A DNA stretch of 64,000 nucleotides from Pseudoxanthomonas jiangsuensis (GCF_010093185.1 NZ_PDWL01000004.1:62001-126000); one strand, 5' to 3'. Counted from the stretch's first letter, positions 1 through 9,127 are shown. Notes: a model not told the origin generated them from the letters alone. Made by a program: numbers and translations.

Positions 1-2038
1 TCTCCACTCCCTCGGCGACCACGGTCAGGGCCAGCGAGTGGCCCATGGCGATGACGGTGCTGGTGATGGCCTCGTCGTCCGGGTCGTGGGCCAGGTCGCC
101 GACGAACTCCTGGTCGATCTTCAGGGTGGTCAGCGGCAGGCGCTTGAGGTAGGCCAGCGAGGAGTAGCCGGTGCCGAAGTCGTCCACCGCCACGCCCACG
201 CCCAGGCGGCGGCAGGCGTCGAGCACGCTGGCGCTGTGGCTGATGTTGTCCATGATCGCGCTCTCGGTCAGCTCCAGCTCCAGGCAGCGGGCATCGACCC
301 CGGTGTCGGCCAGGATCCGCTGCAGGGTCGCCGCCAGGTCGCCACGCAGGAGCTGGATGGCCGAGACGTTGACCGACATGCGCAGGCCGTGCAGCCCGGC
401 CGCGTGCCACTGGCGCAGGGTCAGGCAGGCCTGGCGCAGCACCCACTCGCCGATCTCCAGGATCAGCCCGGTGTCCTCGGCCAGCGGGATGAACTGGTCC
501 GGCGGGACTACCCCGAACTCCGGATTGCGCCAGCGCAAAAGGGCCTCGGCGCCGACCACCCGGTCCTCGTGCAGGGAATAGCGCGGCTGGTAGACCAGCG
601 CCAGCTCGTCGCGCTCCAGCACCCGCCGCAAAAGGCCGGCCAGGGTGGCGCGGCGGCGGGTGGACTCGTCCATGTGCGCCGAATACACCTGCCAGGTGCG
701 GCGGCCGGCGGACTTGGCCTGGTACATGGCGGTGTCGGCGTGCTTGAGCAGCTCGGTCGGCACCTGGGCGTGGTTGGGGAACAGGCTGATGCCGATCGAG
801 GGCGAGACGGTGATCTCGCTGTGCTCGCCGTAGACCAGCGGCGCGGCGAAGGCGTCGAGCACGCGGCGGGCGGCCTCCTCCGACTCCTCCGGCCGGACCA
901 GGCCTTCCAGGACCACGGTGAACTCGTCGCCGCCCAGGCGGGCGACGGTGTGCTGCGGGCCGACCGCGTTCTGGACCCGCTCGGCCGCCGCGCGCAGGAC
1001 CCGGTCGCCGACCGCGTGGCCGAGCGAGTCGTTGACGTGCTTGAACCGGTCCAGGTCCAGGAACAGCACCGCCACGTACCCGCCCTCGCGCCGCGCGCGC
1101 ACGATCGCCCGGGCCAGGCGCTCGGACAGCAGGGTGCGGTTGGGCAGGCTGGTCAGGGCGTCGTAGTTGGCCAGGTAGCGTAGTTCCTGCTCGGCGCGCT
1201 TCTGCTCGGTGATGTCGCTGAGCACCACCACGTGGAAGCTGGATTCGCCGCTGCTGTCCTGGATGCCGTTGTGCTTGACGTGGCAGAGGATCTCCTCGCC
1301 GTCGCGGCGCGCCATCCAGACGTTGCCCTGCCAGTGCGGGCGGTGCGCCAGCTCGTCGCGCAGGGCGCCGGGCTGGCCGTCGTAGCGCTCCGAGTCCAGG
1401 ATCGCGAACGGCCGTCCCAGCGCCTCGACGTCGCTGTAGCCGGTGATCTGGCTGAAGGCCGGGTTGACCGCGACGAAGTGCAGGTCGCGGTCGAGCACCG
1501 CCACCGCCTCGCTCATGCTGCGCAGGACCTCGCTGGCGATCCGGCGCTCGGCGTCGGCGTGGCGGCTGGCGGTGGTGTCGCGGGCGGTGCCCGCCAGCCG
1601 GCGCGGGCGGCCGCCGGCGTCGCGGTCCACGGTGCGGCCGCGCACCCGCATCCAGATCCAGCTGCCGTCGCCGTGCAGGTCGACCCGGTGCTCGGAGGTG
1701 AACAGCGGCTCGTGGCCGCGCAGGTGCGCGCGCAGGCGCCGGCGCAGGTGCAGGCGGTCCTGGGGGTGGACCAGGGGCAGCTGGCTGCGGCGGCTGGTTA
1801 CGGCCAGGGCGCTGCCGTCGCTGCGGCCGCCCTCGTCGCTGCACAGAAGGTGCAGTTCGCGCCGGTCCAGGTCGAAGTCCCAGAACTGCTCGCCCGAGCC
1901 CCACAGGGCGACGGTGAGGTGCTCCTCGCGCGCGCGCAGGATCTCGGCCTGCTCGGCATGGCTGCTGCGCCAGTGCCACAGCAGCACCAGCACCAGGAGC
2001 AGGAGGCCGGCCGCGAGGGCCATCAGCGCGGCGGTCAT
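1..2038 (-). CDS. PAS-GGDEF-EAL signalling protein, 3' end cut by the window
   Basis: Membrane-anchored cyclic-di-GMP turnover protein; about 679 residues are visible and the end lies beyond position 1. From the N-terminus: a transmembrane segment (about residues 5-22), a PAS domain (about 30-150), a second PAS domain followed by DITEQKRAEQ, a GGDEF domain with an intact RLGGDEF near residue 365, and an EAL domain with intact EALLRW near residue 495 and a DDFGTGYSSL stretch. Both catalytic signatures are complete, so diguanylate cyclase and phosphodiesterase activity are each possible; which dominates cannot be read from sequence. The ATG chosen directly precedes the hydrophobic segment. It is divergent from ygfB. 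Family assignment is firm; the signal sensed is unknown. Confidence 0.93.
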   Translation of the reverse strand, partial: MTAALMALAAGLLLLVLVLLWHWRSSHAEQAEILRAREEHLTVALWGSGEQFWDFDLDRRELHLLCSDEGGRSDGSALAVTSRRSQLPLVHPQDRLHLRRRLRAHLRGHEPLFTSEHRVDLHGDGSWIWMRVRGRTVDRDAGGRPRRLAGTARDTTASRHADAERRIASEVLRSMSEAVAVLDRDLHFVAVNPAFSQITGYSDVEALGRPFAILDSERYDGQPGALRDELAHRPHWQGNVWMARRDGEEILCHVKHNGIQDSSGESSFHVVVLSDITEQKRAEQELRYLANYDALTSLPNRTLLSERLARAIVRARREGGYVAVLFLDLDRFKHVNDSLGHAVGDRVLRAAAERVQNAVGPQHTVARLGGDEFTVVLEGLVRPEESEEAARRVLDAFAAPLVYGEHSEITVSPSIGISLFPNHAQVPTELLKHADTAMYQAKSAGRRTWQVYSAHMDESTRRRATLAGLLRRVLERDELALVYQPRYSLHEDRVVGAEALLRWRNPEFGVVPPDQFIPLAEDTGLILEIGEWVLRQACLTLRQWHAAGLHGLRMSVNVSAIQLLRGDLAATLQRILADTGVDARCLELELTESAIMDNISHSASVLDACRRLGVGVAVDDFGTGYSSLAYLKRLPLTTLKIDQEFVGDLAHDPDDEAITSTVIAMGHSLALTVVAEGVE

Positions 2039-2252
2039 CGGCCACCGGTCCGGCGCGGGATTCCACTCGGGCGATGGCGCGCAGCGGAGGCGGGCGGCAT
2101 GGGGCGACCGGCGTGACGGGGCGATCGCGGCGAGTGTAGGCATGCCGGGGCGAGGCCGACAAGCCGCGTGCACGGAGCGGTTGCTACACTTCGCGGGCCC
2201 GCCGCGGGACAGCGCGCGGGCCCGTCCGGACCACAGGGAGCACTCCACGCGC

Positions 2253-2798
2253 ATGCAGCAACTGCCGATCGCCGAAGAGGTCGCCGCGGCCAGCCGCGAG
2301 CTCGGACTGGCCGCCTCGGCGGCCGAACTGCACGGGGCGCTGTGCGGATGGCTGTCCGGCGGCGGCGAGGATGTGCCCGCCTGGCCGGGCAGGGTCCTGG
2401 CCGATCCGGCCTTGCCGGTCCCGGTCCCGGGTAGCGCCCTGGAGCGCCTGCGCCAGGCCACCGTCGCCCAGCTGGACGACGGCGAGTTCGCCTTCCAGCT
2501 GCTGCTGGGCGACGACGGCCAGCCGCTGCGGCAGCGCGCCCAGGCCCTGTTCGACTGGTGCCGCAGCTTCCTCGGCGGTTTCGGCCTGGCCGCGGGCGCC
2601 ACGCCGCCCCTGTCGGAGGAAGGCGCCGAGGCCCTGCAGGACCTGGGCAAGCTGGCCGGCGCCCGGGTCCAGGACATCGACGAGGACGACGAGGACGAGG
2701 ACTCGCTCTCGGAACTCGAGGAATTCGTGCGGGTGGCGACCCTCTTGCTGCACGGCGACTGCGTGCTCGGCCCGCGCCACCGCCGCCGCCTGAACTGA
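2253..2798 (+). CDS. ygfB: UPF0149 family protein YgfB
   Basis: Small acidic cytoplasmic protein (181 aa) of the YgfB/UPF0149 family. It opens with the typical alpha-helical region containing ELHGALCGWL, has FDWCRSFLGGF in the middle, and an Asp/Glu-rich stretch (DIDEDDEDED) before the conserved C-terminal ELEEFVRVATLLLH. An AGGGAG ribosome site lies 12 bases before the ATG. The stop is one base from the pepP ATG, so the two are almost certainly co-translated; ygfB-pepP is also a conserved pair in Pseudomonas and Escherichia. In Pseudomonas aeruginosa YgfB represses ampDh3 and so affects beta-lactam resistance; whether that holds here is inference. Confidence 0.92.
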   Translation: MQQLPIAEEVAAASRELGLAASAAELHGALCGWLSGGGEDVPAWPGRVLADPALPVPVPGSALERLRQATVAQLDDGEFAFQLLLGDDGQPLRQRAQALFDWCRSFLGGFGLAAGATPPLSEEGAEALQDLGKLAGARVQDIDEDDEDEDSLSELEEFVRVATLLLHGDCVLGPRHRRRLN

Positions 2799-2799
2799 G

Positions 2800-4125
2800 A
2801 TGCTGCGCGCGCTCACCGGGATCGCCGCGGCGGAGTTCGCGCGCCGCCGCCGGCAGCTGATGCGCATGGCCGGTGAGGACGCGATCCTGGTCCTGCCCGC
2901 AGCACCGGTGCGCACCCGCAGCCACGACACCCACTACCCGTACCGCCAGGACTCGGACTTCTGGTACCTGTGCGGCTTCCCGGAGCCGGAGGCGGTGCTG
3001 GTGCTGGTGCCCGGGCGCAGGCACGGCGAGGCCCTGCTGTTCTGCCGCGAGCGCGATCCCGAGCGCGAGGGCTGGGACGGCGCGCGCTTCGGCCAGGAAG
3101 GCGCGGTGGAGGCGTTCGGCATGGACGACGCCTATCCGATCGACGACCTGGACGAGATCCTGCCCGGGCTGCTGGAAGGGCGCTCGCGGGTCTACTACCA
3201 CTTCGGCCGCGACGCCGAGTTCGACCTCAAGCTGATCGGCTGGATCAACCGGGTGCGGGCCCAGGTGCGGCACGGCGCGCAGCCGCCGCACGAGTTCCTG
3301 GAACTGGGCCACCTGCTGCACGAGCAGCGCCTGTTCAAGTCGCGCGAGGAAGTGCGCCTGATGCAGCAGGCGGCCGAGATCAGCGTGCGCGCGCACCAGA
3401 CGGCGATGCGCGCGGCGCGCCCTGGCATCCACGAATACGAGCTGCAGGCCGAGGTGGAGCGGGTGTTCCGCGCCTCCGACGCCTGCCCGGCCTACGCCAG
3501 CATCGTCGGCGCCGGCGCCAACGGCTGCGTCCTGCACTACGTGGCCAATACCGCCCGGGCGAAGGACGGCGAGCTGGTGCTGATCGACGCCGGCGCCGAG
3601 TACCGCAACTACGCCGCCGACATCACCCGCACCTTCCCGGTCAACGGCCGGTTCTCGAAGGAGCAGCGCGCTTTGCACGACCTGGTCGGGGCGGCACAGG
3701 CGGCGGCGCTGGCCTGCGCCCGCCCGGGCGTGGCCTGGTCGGCGATCCACGATGCGGCGGTGGAATGCCTGACCGAGGGCCTCCTGCGGCTGGGCCTGCT
3801 CAAGGGCGGGCTGGAGAAGAACATCGCCGACGGCCACTACAAGCGCTTCTACCGGCACAAGAGCGGGCACTGGCTGGGCCTGGACGTGCACGACGTGGGC
3901 GACTACCGGATCGATGGCGAGCCGCGGCTGCTGGAGCCGGGGATGGTGTTCACGATCGAGCCGGGGCTGTACGTCGGCGCCGACGACAGGTCGGTGCATG
4001 CGAAGTGGCGCGGGATCGGCATCCGCACCGAGGACGACGTGCTCATCACCGGCGAGGGCCACCAGGTGCTGACTACCGGGCTGGCGCGTTCGGCGGACGA
4101 GATCGAAGCGTTCATGGGGCGGTAG
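2800..4125 (+). CDS. pepP: Xaa-Pro aminopeptidase
   Basis: Cytosolic M24B dinuclear metallopeptidase that removes an N-terminal residue when proline is second. It has 441 aa, as in Escherichia coli PepP. The N-terminal AMP_N domain spans about residues 1-140 and the pita-bread catalytic domain about 180-440. Metal ligands are visible as D263 (LIDAG), D274 (AADITRTF), H357 (SGHWLGLDVHD), E387 (FTIEPG) and E411 (GIRTEDDV). It follows ygfB directly. In many relatives ubiH comes next, but here the operon ends and an efflux operon follows. The stop codon TAG sits inside a GTAGGGCCGGCTCC sequence that resembles the GTAG repeats further along the window. Confidence 0.96.
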   Translation: MLRALTGIAAAEFARRRRQLMRMAGEDAILVLPAAPVRTRSHDTHYPYRQDSDFWYLCGFPEPEAVLVLVPGRRHGEALLFCRERDPEREGWDGARFGQEGAVEAFGMDDAYPIDDLDEILPGLLEGRSRVYYHFGRDAEFDLKLIGWINRVRAQVRHGAQPPHEFLELGHLLHEQRLFKSREEVRLMQQAAEISVRAHQTAMRAARPGIHEYELQAEVERVFRASDACPAYASIVGAGANGCVLHYVANTARAKDGELVLIDAGAEYRNYAADITRTFPVNGRFSKEQRALHDLVGAAQAAALACARPGVAWSAIHDAAVECLTEGLLRLGLLKGGLEKNIADGHYKRFYRHKSGHWLGLDVHDVGDYRIDGEPRLLEPGMVFTIEPGLYVGADDRSVHAKWRGIGIRTEDDVLITGEGHQVLTTGLARSADEIEAFMGR

Positions 4126-4198
4126 GGCCGGCTCCCAGGGGATTTTGGCCTGGTCGCCCATGCAAAGTCGCTGGGTCCCGGCGTACGCCGGGACGACG
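4122..4198. repeat. degenerate GTAG-type repeat followed by a perfect palindrome
   Basis: Two short repeat-like elements lie between pepP and the MarR gene. The first, starting at the pepP stop, reads GTAGGGCCGGCTCC and resembles the GTAGGAGCCGG arms at 28708 and 31043. The second is a perfect 20-base palindrome at 4175-4194 (core CCGGCGTACGCCGG) flanked by CTGG and GACGG, typical of the short intergenic palindromes scattered in this family. The palindrome could also act as a transcription terminator for pepP, but no T-run follows it. The assignment as dispersed repeats is inference from the resemblance. Confidence 0.55.
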
Positions 4199-4218
4199 GA
4201 GGGGCGCGCCACCTGAAC

Positions 4219-4272
4219 ACCTGCCTACCCCGATTTCCGGCGACTTGAAATACCTGCCTAGGCAGTTATATC
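4219..4272 (+). promoter_or_regulatory. emr promoter with putative MarR operator
   Basis: A sigma-70-like promoter is visible: TTGAAA at 4245-4250 and TATATC at 4267-4272, with a 16-base spacer. The spacer contains a perfect 12-base palindrome, CTGCCTAGGCAG (4254-4265). The half-site ACCTGCCTA occurs at 4252-4260 and again at 4219-4227, exactly 33 bases apart, about three helical turns. This fits autorepression by the adjacent MarR regulator. The predicted start is only 3-5 bases before the ATG and there is no Shine-Dalgarno sequence, so the transcript is probably leaderless. Seen: the sequences and spacing. Inferred: the binding protein. Confidence 0.6.
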
Positions 4273-4282
4273 CTGCGCACCC

Positions 4283-4756
4283 ATGCCCCCCCGTACCGAC
4301 CCCCGCGAAAGCCTCGGCTACCAGGTCGTCGACATCAGCCGGCTGTTCGGCCGCGTGTTCGACCGCCGCGTCGCCCACCTGGACCTGACCCGCGCGCAGT
4401 GGCGCACGCTCAAGCGCCTGGCCTGCACCGAAGGCGCGACCCAGGTCGAACTGGCCGACCAGCTCGACATGGAGCCGATTGCCGTGGGCCGGGTCATCGA
4501 CCGCCTGCAGAAGGCCGGCTTCGTCGAACGCCGCGCCGATCCCAACGACCGCCGCGTCTGGCGCCTGTACCTGCTGCCGCAATCCGAGCAGGTGACCGGC
4601 CCGGTCGAGGAAGTGGCCCACGCCCTGCGCAAGGAAGCCACCGCCGGGATCAGCGCCGCCGACCTGGCCACGGCCCTGGCGGTCCTGGACCGGGTGCGCG
4701 AGAACCTCCTTCAGCTCGACCGCGAAGGCCGCGGCGAACCCTCCCCCAAGAGTTGA
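4283..4756 (+). CDS. MarR-family transcriptional regulator of emrAB
   Basis: A 157-aa winged-helix repressor of the MarR/EmrR type. The DNA-binding part runs from about residue 40 (RAQWRTLKRLACTEGATQ) through the recognition helix (QVELADQLDMEPIAVGRVI) to the wing (VERRADPNDRRVWRLYL). The flanking helices are dimerisation regions. It begins the operon, with only seven bases between its stop and the emrA start, as expected for a local repressor released by the pump's substrates. It likely binds the palindrome in its own promoter. Calling it emrR or slyA would go beyond the evidence. Confidence 0.92.
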   Translation: MPPRTDPRESLGYQVVDISRLFGRVFDRRVAHLDLTRAQWRTLKRLACTEGATQVELADQLDMEPIAVGRVIDRLQKAGFVERRADPNDRRVWRLYLLPQSEQVTGPVEEVAHALRKEATAGISAADLATALAVLDRVRENLLQLDREGRGEPSPKS

Positions 4757-4763
4757 TCCACCC

Positions 4764-5876
4764 ATGACCAGCACCTCCGACTCCGCCGCGCCCGAAGCGG
4801 CTCCGTCCCCCGTCCGCAAGCGCCGCGTGCCCCTCTGGCTGTGGATCGCCGGACCGCTGGCCGTGGCCGGCTTCTTCGGCTGGGAGTGGGTCCAGTCCAG
4901 CCGGCAGGTCGGCACCGACAACGCCTACGTCAAGGCCGAACGCATCCTGGTCGCGCCGCAGGTCGGCGGCCGCGTGGTGGAGGTCGCCGTCGGCCAGAAC
5001 CAGCCGGTGAAGAAGGGCGACCTGCTGTTCCGGATCGACGCCCAGCCGCTGGAGATCGCCCTGGCCCAGAACGAGGCCCTGCTCGCGCACATGGCCAACA
5101 GCGCCAGCGCCAGCCGCGCCAAGGTCAGCGGCGCCGGCAGCTCGATCCAGGCCGCGCGCGAGACCCTGGCCTGGGCCCAGCGCGACCTGGCGCGGATGCA
5201 GCAGCTCGCCGGCCAGCAGCTGGTCTCGCGCAAGATGCTCGACGATGCCCGCCACGCCGTGGCCGAGGCACGCACCGACCTGGCCGACGCGATCGCCTCG
5301 CAGAGCGAGGCCGCGGCGACCCTCAGCGGCAGCGCCGGCACCGCCACCGAGGACCTGCCCGACTACCGCGCCGCCCTGGCCATGGTCGCCAAGGCCAGGC
5401 TCGACCTGGAGCATGCCGAAGTGCGCGCCCCGGCCGACGGCGTGATCGGCACCCACGACCTGCAGGTCGGCGAATTCCTGGCCACCGGCCAGACCGCGAT
5501 GCCGCTGGTGGCCACCGATCCGGTCTGGATCGAGGCCAACTTCAAGGAGACCGAGCTGACCAGGATGAAGGCCGGCCAGACCGCCACCATCGAGGTCGAC
5601 AGCTACCCCGGGGTGAAGTGGACCGCGCACGTGGCCTCGATCGCCCCGGCCTCGGGCGCCGAGTTCAGCGTGTTGCCGGCGCAGAACGCCACCGGCAACT
5701 GGGTCAAGATCGTGCAGCGGATCCCGGTGCGGCTGGAGATCGACAGTTCGCAGGCCGACGCCCCGGTGCTGCGCGCCGGCATGAGCGCCGAGGTCAAGAT
5801 CGACCTGCGCAGCGGCGAGGCGGACACCGCCACCGCGGCCGCGCCGCCGGTCCAGTCCGCCGCCGGCCGGCACTGA
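4764..5876 (+). CDS. emrA: EmrA-type membrane fusion protein (HlyD family)
   Basis: Periplasmic adaptor (370 aa) of a tripartite multidrug pump, linking an inner-membrane MFS transporter to an outer-membrane channel. One N-terminal membrane segment (about residues 26-44, PLWLWIAGPLAVAGFFGWEW) follows a basic cytoplasmic tail. Then come the biotin-lipoyl half-motif (RILVAPQVGGRVVEV), a long alpha-helical hairpin (about 100-215), the second lipoyl half (RAPADGVIGTHDLQVGEF) and a beta-barrel domain containing FKETELTRMKAGQ. The C-terminal tail is Ala/Thr-rich. It sits between the MarR gene and emrB. No outer-membrane channel gene is in this operon. Confidence 0.94.
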   Translation: MTSTSDSAAPEAAPSPVRKRRVPLWLWIAGPLAVAGFFGWEWVQSSRQVGTDNAYVKAERILVAPQVGGRVVEVAVGQNQPVKKGDLLFRIDAQPLEIALAQNEALLAHMANSASASRAKVSGAGSSIQAARETLAWAQRDLARMQQLAGQQLVSRKMLDDARHAVAEARTDLADAIASQSEAAATLSGSAGTATEDLPDYRAALAMVAKARLDLEHAEVRAPADGVIGTHDLQVGEFLATGQTAMPLVATDPVWIEANFKETELTRMKAGQTATIEVDSYPGVKWTAHVASIAPASGAEFSVLPAQNATGNWVKIVQRIPVRLEIDSSQADAPVLRAGMSAEVKIDLRSGEADTATAAAPPVQSAAGRH

Positions 5877-5945
5877 CGCCCGAGGGCTGCCCGCCTCGCC
5901 ACCGCGGCCGGCAGCGTCGTTCCCCGTTTTCCGAGTTCCCTCCCC

Positions 5946-7487
5946 ATGATCCAGCGCTTCAAGGCTTCCGAGGGCGGCAACCGCGCGTTGCTGGTCGGCT
6001 CGGTGATGCTGGCCACGCTGATGCAGGCGCTGGACACCACCATCGCCAACGTCGCCCTGCCGGACATGCAGGGCTCGCTCTCGGCCACCCAGGACCAGGC
6101 CTCGTGGGTGCTGACCAGCTACATAGTCGCGGCCGCGATCCTGACCCCGGTCACCGGCTGGCTGGCCGGGCGCCTGGGCCGGCGCCGGCTGCTGATCATC
6201 GCGGTGGCCGGCTTCACCGTGGCCTCGCTGCTGTGCGGCATCGCCAGCGGGATCGGCGAGATGGTCCTGTTCCGGATCCTGCAGGGCGTGTTCGGCGCCT
6301 CGCTGGTGCCGATCTCGCAGTCGCTGCTGCTCGACGCCTTCCCCAAGGAGAAGCACGGCGCGGCGATGGCCCTGTGGGGCATGGGGATCATGGTCGGCCC
6401 GATCCTCGGCCCGCCGCTGGGCGGCTGGCTCACCGAGTACTACAGCTGGCACTGGGTGTTCCTGATCAACCTGCCGGTCGGGATCCTGGCGCTGGTCGGG
6501 ATCATGGCCAGCGTGAAGAAGGACGCGCCGCACCAGCGGCCGCTGGACGGCATCGGCCTGGCCCTGCTGGCCCTGGGCATCGGCGGCCTGCAGCTGTTCC
6601 TGGACCGCGGCGAGAGCCAGGACTGGTTCGGCAGCCTGGAGATCCAGGTCGAGGCCGCGATCGCGTTCCTGGCCCTGTACCTGTACGGCCTGTGGTGGTG
6701 GAAGCGGCGCGACCACGCCCTGCTGGACCTGGGCCTGCTGGGCAACAAGAACTTCGCGGTGGGCTGCGTGCTGATCTTCGTGGTCGGCATCGTCCTGTTC
6801 GCGACCCTGGCCCTGCTGCCGCCGTACCTCAACGCGCTGATGCACTACCCGGTGCTGACCATCGGCCTGGTGCTGGCCCCGCGTGGGGTGGGCACGATGT
6901 TCTCGATGATGCTGGTCGGGCGCATGCTCGGCCGGGTCGACGCGCGCATCCCGATCTTGGCCGGCATGGGCATGATGGTCGCCTCGCTGCAGGGCATGGC
7001 CGACTTCGGCACCGAGGCTTCGATCCAGTCCATCGTCTGGCTGGGCGTGCTCCAGGGCGCCGGCCTGGGCCTGGTGTTCGTGCCGATCTCCACGATCGCC
7101 TACTCGACCCTGCATCCGTCTCAGCGGACCGAGGCCGCCGGCCTGTTCAGCCTGGTCCGCAACATCGGCTCCTCGGTCGGCATCTCGATCGTGGTGACCC
7201 TGTTGTCGCGCGCCAGCCAGATCAACCACGCCGAGATCGGCGCGCGGATCCCGGCCTTCGGCGCCGAGCAGACCCTGATCCCGGCGATCTGGAACCCGGC
7301 CACGGCTTCCGGCGCGGCCCTGCTCAACAACGAGCTGCTGCGGCAGTCGGCGGCGATCGGCTACTCCAACGACTTCTGGCTGATGATGGTGCTGACCCTG
7401 TGCGCGATGCCGCTGGTGCTGCTGATGCACAGCGGGCGGCATGCGGGCGGCGGCGACCCGGGCGAGGCGGCGGCCGCGGCGCATTGA
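5946..7487 (+). CDS. emrB: EmrB-type MFS drug transporter (DHA2 family, 14 TM)
   Basis: Proton-driven multidrug exporter of the inner membrane, 513 aa, the usual size for 14-helix DHA2 transporters. Visible signatures are LDTTIANVALP in helix 1, the loop 2-3 motif GWLAGRLGRRRLL, the motif-C-like stretch GIMVGPILGPPLGGWLTEY in helix 5, and GRMLGRVDARIP around helices 8-9. Pore-lining sequence such as QASWVLTSYIVAAAILTP matches EmrB/QacA. It follows emrA after 69 bases and works with it. Substrate range cannot be predicted. The gene ends with an Ala-rich tail and is followed by an independent CoA-transferase gene. Confidence 0.95.
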   Translation: MIQRFKASEGGNRALLVGSVMLATLMQALDTTIANVALPDMQGSLSATQDQASWVLTSYIVAAAILTPVTGWLAGRLGRRRLLIIAVAGFTVASLLCGIASGIGEMVLFRILQGVFGASLVPISQSLLLDAFPKEKHGAAMALWGMGIMVGPILGPPLGGWLTEYYSWHWVFLINLPVGILALVGIMASVKKDAPHQRPLDGIGLALLALGIGGLQLFLDRGESQDWFGSLEIQVEAAIAFLALYLYGLWWWKRRDHALLDLGLLGNKNFAVGCVLIFVVGIVLFATLALLPPYLNALMHYPVLTIGLVLAPRGVGTMFSMMLVGRMLGRVDARIPILAGMGMMVASLQGMADFGTEASIQSIVWLGVLQGAGLGLVFVPISTIAYSTLHPSQRTEAAGLFSLVRNIGSSVGISIVVTLLSRASQINHAEIGARIPAFGAEQTLIPAIWNPATASGAALLNNELLRQSAAIGYSNDFWLMMVLTLCAMPLVLLMHSGRHAGGGDPGEAAAAAH

Positions 7488-7592
7488 GCGGCCGTGGCTA
7501 GCCCAGGTCCGTGGCCCTGGCCTTGAGCGCGATCAGGATGCGTGCACGGGCGGGTCGCTAGGATCCGTCCATCCCCCACGGAAGCGCATGCA

Positions 7593-9104
7593 ATGAACGA
7601 ACGGATCGCCCACCCCGGCCTGGCGGCGAAGCGGATGACGGCCGAGCAGGCCGCCGCGCTGATCGGCCCGGGCATGTCGGTGGGCATGAGCGGCTTCACC
7701 GGCGCCGGCTATCCGAAGGCGATCCCGCTGGCGCTGGCCGAGCGCATCACCGCCGCCCACGACCGTGGCGAGCCGTTCGCCCTGCGCATCCTCACCGGCG
7801 CCTCGACCGCGCCGGAGCTCGACGGCGCCCTGGCCCGCGCCGGCGGCATCGACTTCCGCCTGCCCTACCAGTCCGATCCCGACCTGCGCGCGCGCATCAA
7901 CCAGGGCGAGATCGAGTACATGGACATCCACCTCGGCCACGTCGCCCAGTACACCTGGTTCGGCTTCCTCGGGCACATGGACGTGGCGGTGGTCGAGGTC
8001 AGCGCGATCCTGCCCGACGGCCGCCTGGTGCCGTCCACCTCGGTGGGCAACAACAAGACCTGGCTGGATTTGGCCGACCGGGTGATCCTCGAGGTCAACC
8101 ACCGCCAGCCGCCGGGCCTGGACGGGATGCACGACATCTACTACGGCACCGCCCTGCCGCCGCAGCGCCGGCCGATCCCCCTGGTGCATCCGGGCGACCG
8201 CATCGGCGAGCCCTACCTGCGCTGCGATCCGTCCAAGGTGATCGCCGTGGTCGAGACCGACGCCCCGGACCGGCTCGGTCGCTTCGCCGCGCCGGACGAA
8301 ACCTCGCGCCGGATCGCCGGCCACCTGGTCGAGTTCTTCCGCCACGAGATCCGCGCCGGGCGCCTGCACGAGAAGCTGCTGCCGCTGCAGTCGGGCGTGG
8401 GCAACGTCGCCAACGCGGTGCTGGCGGGGCTGCGCGAGGCCGGCTTCCGCGGCCTGACCGCGTTCACCGAGGTGATCCAGGACGGCATGCTGGAGCTGAT
8501 CGGCGACGGCACGATCGAGGTCGCCTCGGCCAGCTCGTTCGCGCTCAGCCCGGAGGGCGTGGAGGACTTCGTCGCCAACATCGACCGCTACCGCGAGCAC
8601 ATCGTGCTGCGGCCGCAGGAGATCTCCAACCACACCGAGCTGATCCGGCGCCTGGGCGTGATCGGCATGAACGGCATGGTCGAGGTCGACCTGTACGGCA
8701 ACGTCAACTCCACCCACGTGGCCGGCACCAGCATCATCAACGGCATCGGCGGCTCGGGCGACTTCGCCCGCAACGGCTTCCTGTCCTGCTTCCTGACCCC
8801 GAGCACGGCCAAGAACGGCGCGATCTCGGCGATCGTGCCGATGGTCAGCCACGTCGACCACACCGAGCACGACGTGGCAGTGGTGGTCACCGAGCAGGGC
8901 CTGGCCGACCTGCGCGGGCTCTCGCCCAAGCAGAGGGCGCGCAAGCTGATCGAGCACTGCGCCCACCCGGACTACCGGCCGATGCTGCAGGATTACTTCG
9001 ACCGCGCCTTGCGCGACAGCCGCGGCAAGCACACCCCGCACCTGCTGGCCGAGGCCTTGTCCTGGCACCAGCGCTACCTGGACACGGGCACGATGCGGGC
9101 GTGA
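7593..9104 (+). CDS. acetyl-CoA hydrolase/transferase family, succinyl-CoA:acetate CoA-transferase type
   Basis: Class I CoA-transferase of 503 aa, similar in size to the SucH/AarC (Cat1) group that moves CoA between succinyl-CoA and acetate or propionate. Visible are LLPLQSGVGNVANAVLAGL, the catalytic glutamate region TAFTEVIQDGMLELI, and the CoA-binding GTSIINGIGGSGDFARNG. The ATG was chosen because GGAAG lies eight bases upstream. It is monocistronic and ends at a strong bidirectional terminator shared with cysK. Substrate choice (acetate versus propionate or another acyl) is not decidable from sequence alone. Confidence 0.9.
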   Translation: MNERIAHPGLAAKRMTAEQAAALIGPGMSVGMSGFTGAGYPKAIPLALAERITAAHDRGEPFALRILTGASTAPELDGALARAGGIDFRLPYQSDPDLRARINQGEIEYMDIHLGHVAQYTWFGFLGHMDVAVVEVSAILPDGRLVPSTSVGNNKTWLDLADRVILEVNHRQPPGLDGMHDIYYGTALPPQRRPIPLVHPGDRIGEPYLRCDPSKVIAVVETDAPDRLGRFAAPDETSRRIAGHLVEFFRHEIRAGRLHEKLLPLQSGVGNVANAVLAGLREAGFRGLTAFTEVIQDGMLELIGDGTIEVASASSFALSPEGVEDFVANIDRYREHIVLRPQEISNHTELIRRLGVIGMNGMVEVDLYGNVNSTHVAGTSIINGIGGSGDFARNGFLSCFLTPSTAKNGAISAIVPMVSHVDHTEHDVAVVVTEQGLADLRGLSPKQRARKLIEHCAHPDYRPMLQDYFDRALRDSRGKHTPHLLAEALSWHQRYLDTGTMRA

Positions 9105-9127
9105 GCAAGCGCGGGTGCAGGAACGAA

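Noticed and set aside
4650..7484. A 944-residue open frame antisense to emrA-emrB, and similar long antisense frames opposite pepP, cysI, cysJ, the RND pump, ppc and the kinase.
   Set aside because: The high GC content suppresses stop codons on the opposite strand. Their translations are rich in Gln, Arg, His and Gly without domains, while the sense strand encodes well-conserved proteins.
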